From Chitinispirillaceae bacterium (GTDB lineage Bacteria; Fibrobacterota; Chitinivibrionia; Chitinivibrionales; Chitinispirillaceae), in assembly GCA_016926315.1 (NCBI GenBank), contig JAFGOU010000007.1, positions 1 through 24,886 on the forward strand: a stretch of DNA of 24,886 nt, in the 5' to 3' direction. The notes under the pieces are model-generated. The model saw only the letters and a program-made list of their open reading frames with translations, made no database searches and was not told where the DNA came from. The position numbers were made by a program, and so were the translations under genes. Below are positions 21,045 to 24,886 of this stretch, piece after piece (position 1 is the first letter of the stretch; every line of letters starts with the position of its first letter).

Positions 21045-24000
21045 ATGAAAACCATGCCTGTCCGAACACTCCTTCTCGCTCTGATCGCCGCCGCAGGCGT
21101 GCTTCCCTGCCTGGCGCCCGGCGGGAGCTTCGCCAAAAACACGAAAACGGCGGACGTGTGGCTGGTTCGGGAAAACATGGCAAAACGGTTCGGCGCGGAA
21201 TGGTACAAAATCGGCATGCTGCACAACGAACTCAACAGCCTCTCCGACGTCCTTGCCGATCTTCGTGATTTTGAGCTCTTTCCGGCGGATCTGACCGGGC
21301 TTGACAAAACCAATCTGATCCGGTTCGACCGGAAAATAGAGCGTCTGGAGAAAGAGCATGCCCTTCTTTCCAGAAAAGTCGACGCGTTCAAACAGCCGCT
21401 GCTTGATGCCATGTCGATTCTGCGGGAGATGGTCGTACGGCAGCCGGTTGAAAGCATGTTCGAGCTTCTGGAACGGGGAGACATGCAGCGCATTGCCGAC
21501 ATGCTCACCATTAAACACCAGATCGACACCCTCTGGCGCCGCACCGATACCCTGCTCACGTCGGTCATGATCGGGACAGGATTCAGCGCCGAGACCTCTC
21601 CTCCAAAGAGCGAAACAGAGGAGTTCTTTGCCATATTGAAGGCAAACCTCGGCCAGCAATCAGACCATTATTATAAGAAGCTGGCAGCGATCAAGGATTC
21701 ACTGGTCAACAGGGCCTCGGACCGGCATATGCGGGAGATGTTCGCCGTTGAGTCACACCGTATCAAACGATATGTAAAGGAAAACAAGAGTATCCTTTCC
21801 GAGCGAAAAATCTCTGAGGTCGAAACACGATATCAAGGGAAAACCAATCTCAGCGACCTTATGGTCCTGGCGGCCCGGATCTCCCTGCTTTCCGGTAATT
21901 ATGAAAAAACGTTGGTCGCCGCCGGCAATCTTCCTCAATCCGGGACCTACCCGTCCCTCAAAACGCTTTACCGCCTGCAATCACACTACGCCCTTCACCG
22001 ATACGATTCAGTGTGGCATGAGGCGCGGGAAATCGATGTGACGCAGTGGAAAGGCGCCCGACGAAACCTGGCGGTTTGGATCATCATGGAGAGCGCGCTG
22101 GAGCTGGGTGAAAAGGGCGTCTATGTGAAACTGGCCTCGCTGATCGACCGGTCCGCGCCCTATGCGCTGCATGTGATGCACGCGCTCGGCCGCTCCTACC
22201 TTAGGGACAACGATCCCGGCACTGCGCTCTCCATCTTCGAAGGCGCCATGAAATTCACGCCCCGCACCGACATGGACCGGCTCGCGGCACGAGAGGTCCG
22301 TCTCGCCATCGCACAGACGAATTATGAACTCGGCCGGTTCGAAAAATCCCTGTCGCTGTTCTTTGAGCTGTTAGGTGAAAACGCGGAGTTTGAACGGGCA
22401 CTGCAGGGCATCCTCTGGTGCTACCTTTCGCTCGGCATGAACGAAAAGGCCGAAACCACCCTTCGGAAACTCATCAACCAGTCCCCGGAATCGCGCTATG
22501 CCGCGGAAGCGTTCCTGGTGCTCGCGAAGCACTACCTGTACAAGGCGCAGTATGAATGGAAAAAAATACTGTACCTGACCAGAGAGGAACAGCGGCTCAA
22601 GGATCTCATCGAACGAATCAACCGCAAGCTGTCGTTCGATACCGCTCTGGTGCGCGATAAAAAAGTGATCGCCGCGAAGAAGGATCTGACGCAGCTCCTC
22701 GGGAAACTTCGCGCGGAACCGCGCAACGACTACCCGGGCATCGCATCCTATTACGAAAGCAGCAAACGGATCACCGATCTCATCAACGCCTTCTATACGA
22801 CCGGATCGTTTCAACGGGTCGCCTTTACCGAAAAACGGGAGCAGCTCCTGCATTTTCTCGATTCGGTGATGCTTGCCGCCACAACCCATCAGTCCGCCAC
22901 GCAGACGGCACGGACCGTTTCAAATCGCTCCGAAGAGATTTCCGCGATAAAAACTATTGTTGTCAAATCCTCCTTCTTTTCGGTCGAAACGGCCATCGAA
23001 CGGTTCCGGTTTGAACAGGAGTACCTGAACTGGCAGAAATCACAGTTGAATTATTATGCACAGGAAACGCTCAGGCCGCTGCTCCCAAAAGCCGACTCGG
23101 CCTCCCAGGCAAAGGCCGCGAAACATAAAAAACAGTTCGCCCGTATTCTCGATTCACTGCTCCTCGTTGAAGATACGCTCAAAAAGAACGCACAGGCGCA
23201 CCTGACACGGCTTCTCCAGACGCAGCTTGCCGGAACCATCGACAGCACGGATGCCGCCTATTTCCATTATCAGCTCGGCGAACTGTACTATGCCGGCGAA
23301 AACAACGCCTACTCCCGCGATTTCGAACGCTTCGAAAAGGAAAAAACCGCCTACGAAAAGAAGATGGCCTTGTTCCGCGAAGGAAAACACCTTGAAATGC
23401 CGAAAGACCCGCCCCCGCCGCGCGTCGACCATGCGGCAAGCATGCAGGAATTCAGAAACGTATTCAGACTTTTCCCCGACGCAAAGACGGCGGCCGCCAC
23501 CCATTACAGCATGGCATGGTGTTTTAACGATCTCGGCAGGTTCGACAGCGCCCTTGCCTCGATGGAAACGGTGGCGAACAGCTACCCGGATTGTCCGTTC
23601 GCCGCACAGGCGTTGATGTATGCAGGAGAGTACTATTTTGACAAGGGGAATCTGTCGAAAGCGATCCAGAGCTATCAGGCCGCCATGAAATACCCCGAGT
23701 CAGAATGGTTCGAAAAAGCGCTTTATAAACTCGCGTGGTCCCAATACCGCCTGTCAAATCCGGAAAAGGCGATAAGCTCGTTTCTCGCCCTTGCCGAACT
23801 CGGGGCCGCCCATGGCGGCGAAGGCCTGCTCGAAAGGGAGTCCATGGACTATATCGCCATATCCTTCAGTGAAGCCGACATGACCGGCGAGAAGGGGCTT
23901 GAGCGGGCGACCATGTTCGCAAAAAAGCTTGGCAATCCGGACCGCGGCAGCCAGATACTTCACCGTCTCGCCCAGGTGTATAAGGACCAGGGCCGGTACG

Positions 24001-24533
24001 ACATATCGAAAAAAGCCTACCGGACCCTTCTGAAAATGAACCCGGCATTCAGAAACATGCCCGGTGTGGAAAATGAATTTTTGGCAACGCTCGAACGTGA
24101 CGTCACGCCCGAAGAGGCACCCCTCCTGAAAATCGAATTCTGGAAAAAATACCACAAAGGCAGCACGTGGTCAAAAGCTCAGAGCGACCCAGAGGCGATC
24201 GCCCTGGCCGACTCCCTGGCCGAAAAACAGCTTTATGAAGCGACGATAAGTTTTCATCAGCTCGCGCTCCAGAAGAACGATACCACGGCATATACTCGAG
24301 CGCTTGACGTCTATACCGAGTTCATCCGCGCATACCCGAGATCACCACGCGCGAGTGAGTGCCATTACAATCTGGCTGAAATAGAATTTTCCCTGGGGAA
24401 CTATCTTAAGGCCGCAGAGGAGTATATCGCGGTGTCGAAACGGTATCCCGACAGCAAATTGCGCGAAACGGCCGCATGGAACGCCATCGTCGCGTCACAA
24501 AACAACCTTAAAAAGGAAGGGGTAAGCCGCTAG
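21045..24533 (+). CDS. Large exported TPR-repeat protein (1162 aa)
   Basis: This 1162-aa protein is almost wholly helical. A signal peptide covers about 1-30 (RTLLLALIAAAGVLPCLAPG, cleavage near SFA-K); the VLPC is not a proper lipobox. A coiled-coil-prone region is at about 85-115. TPR-like pairs appear at about 268-345, 370-510, 736-755, 808-886, 946-1000 and 1080-1137, the later ones of the BamD/YbgF kind (FPDAKTAAATHYSMAWCFND; YPRSPRASECHYNLAEIEFS). I do not recognise a named family. It is the third and largest structural gene of the operon, and a hairpin covers its ribosome site. A periplasmic scaffold bridging the barrel-like proteins and the following lipoprotein is the likely role, by inference. 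Confidence 0.85.
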   Translation: MKTMPVRTLLLALIAAAGVLPCLAPGGSFAKNTKTADVWLVRENMAKRFGAEWYKIGMLHNELNSLSDVLADLRDFELFPADLTGLDKTNLIRFDRKIERLEKEHALLSRKVDAFKQPLLDAMSILREMVVRQPVESMFELLERGDMQRIADMLTIKHQIDTLWRRTDTLLTSVMIGTGFSAETSPPKSETEEFFAILKANLGQQSDHYYKKLAAIKDSLVNRASDRHMREMFAVESHRIKRYVKENKSILSERKISEVETRYQGKTNLSDLMVLAARISLLSGNYEKTLVAAGNLPQSGTYPSLKTLYRLQSHYALHRYDSVWHEAREIDVTQWKGARRNLAVWIIMESALELGEKGVYVKLASLIDRSAPYALHVMHALGRSYLRDNDPGTALSIFEGAMKFTPRTDMDRLAAREVRLAIAQTNYELGRFEKSLSLFFELLGENAEFERALQGILWCYLSLGMNEKAETTLRKLINQSPESRYAAEAFLVLAKHYLYKAQYEWKKILYLTREEQRLKDLIERINRKLSFDTALVRDKKVIAAKKDLTQLLGKLRAEPRNDYPGIASYYESSKRITDLINAFYTTGSFQRVAFTEKREQLLHFLDSVMLAATTHQSATQTARTVSNRSEEISAIKTIVVKSSFFSVETAIERFRFEQEYLNWQKSQLNYYAQETLRPLLPKADSASQAKAAKHKKQFARILDSLLLVEDTLKKNAQAHLTRLLQTQLAGTIDSTDAAYFHYQLGELYYAGENNAYSRDFERFEKEKTAYEKKMALFREGKHLEMPKDPPPPRVDHAASMQEFRNVFRLFPDAKTAAATHYSMAWCFNDLGRFDSALASMETVANSYPDCPFAAQALMYAGEYYFDKGNLSKAIQSYQAAMKYPESEWFEKALYKLAWSQYRLSNPEKAISSFLALAELGAAHGGEGLLERESMDYIAISFSEADMTGEKGLERATMFAKKLGNPDRGSQILHRLAQVYKDQGRYDISKKAYRTLLKMNPAFRNMPGVENEFLATLERDVTPEEAPLLKIEFWKKYHKGSTWSKAQSDPEAIALADSLAEKQLYEATISFHQLALQKNDTTAYTRALDVYTEFIRAYPRSPRASECHYNLAEIEFSLGNYLKAAEEYIAVSKRYPDSKLRETAAWNAIVASQNNLKKEGVSR

Positions 24534-24560
24534 CCGGGAAACACCCGGAGCCGCACGCCT

Positions 24561-24886
24561 ATGTACCGCATCCCTCGGACATACCACGGTATCGGGCGGT
24601 CGCTCCTGGCGGTCCTCTCCGCCGGTGCCATCATGGTGACGCTGTTTGCCGGATGCGCAACCACGCCCTCCCGTTCCAGAATGACCGCCGCTTCCCCAAA
24701 ACAGAGCGATGCCCGGAACGATTCATCCGGAACCCGCAACGCGGCGCGCATGACCTCGGCCCATGGCGACGCGTCCCTTGGCACGCTCTCACCGGCATCG
24801 GAACTGCTCATCAAGGCGTGCGACAATTACCTTTCCCTCAATCCGGAAAGTCCCAAGACCGCCGACGTGCTCACCATCAAGGCCTC
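24561..24886 (+). CDS. Lipoprotein with TPR-like start (partial, runs off the window)
   Basis: The frame is open from an ATG at 24561 to the last base, giving 108 residues so far. The N-terminus (RSLLAVLSAGAIMVTLFAGC) is a lipoprotein signal with lipobox FAGC and the lipidated Cys at residue 32. A Ser/Ala/Arg-rich linker follows. The last part, SELLIKACDNYLSLNPESPK, reads like the beginning of a TPR or BamD-like repeat domain. A CGGAG lies about ten bases before the ATG, and the TPR gene stop is 27 bp upstream, so it belongs to the same operon. Its full length and end are unknown. Confidence 0.7.
   Translation, partial: MYRIPRTYHGIGRSLLAVLSAGAIMVTLFAGCATTPSRSRMTAASPKQSDARNDSSGTRNAARMTSAHGDASLGTLSPASELLIKACDNYLSLNPESPKTADVLTIKA

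Noticed and set aside
20985..21659. 224-aa and 199-aa minus-strand frames opposite the start of the TPR gene
   Set aside because: They lie antisense to a gene with a clear signal peptide and ribosome site; composition is that of a GC-rich shadow frame.

Overview
The window looks like a chromosomal segment of a diderm (Gram-negative) bacterium of moderately high G+C. It carries a PBP4-type carboxypeptidase, two lipoproteins, outer-membrane-like proteins and DUF5683-like envelope proteins. The diderm call is firm. A more precise placement is inference: the bL25-Pth-bS6-bS18-bL9 order, the DUF5683-like pair, the eukaryote-type HisA and the TPR/outer-membrane operon suggest the FCB superphylum, possibly Fibrobacterota or a Chitinivibrio-like lineage.

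Left part (1-7041): the 3' end of a ComM/YifB Mg-chelatase-like ATPase gene; a 510-bp intergenic stretch with dispersed-type repeats and a promoter overlapped by a 13-bp inverted repeat; an archaeal-type (DUF234-like) AAA ATPase; and a small zinc-ribbon protein. On the minus strand follows an ECF sigma factor, a one-helix putative anti-sigma protein and a Spy/CpxP-like periplasmic protein. On the plus strand come rpiB and a dCMP deaminase. A minus-strand eukaryote-type HisA is divergent from a MORN-repeat lipoprotein.

Middle part (7042-17846, nearly all minus strand): an AbiEii/AbiEi toxin-antitoxin pair in reversed order with an apparently leaderless promoter, dacB, a plus-strand 70-aa acidic protein, and nrdR. 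Then comes a long minus-strand run that reads in transcription order tRNA-Gln(UUG), rplY, pth, rpsF, rpsR, rplI, dapA, dapB and two DUF5683-like envelope proteins. It links translation, lysine/peptidoglycan precursor synthesis and envelope proteins. The rpsF leader can fold into hairpins that could serve autoregulation.

Right part (17847-24886, plus strand): a well-formed sigma70-type promoter with a palindrome at its start site, a ~175-nt leader holding a NrdR-box-like dyad, and then a tightly packed operon. Its genes are a mini-MerR DNA-binding protein, two paralogous exported barrel-like proteins with charged coiled-coil tails, a 1162-aa exported TPR protein, and a lipoprotein running off the window. 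I recognise no named system here. It is the best candidate for an undescribed trans-envelope assembly.

Several annotated starts (dapB, rplI, rpsF, pth, the larger DUF5683-like gene) are moved inward from the longest possible frame, on the basis of Shine-Dalgarno position and family N-termini.
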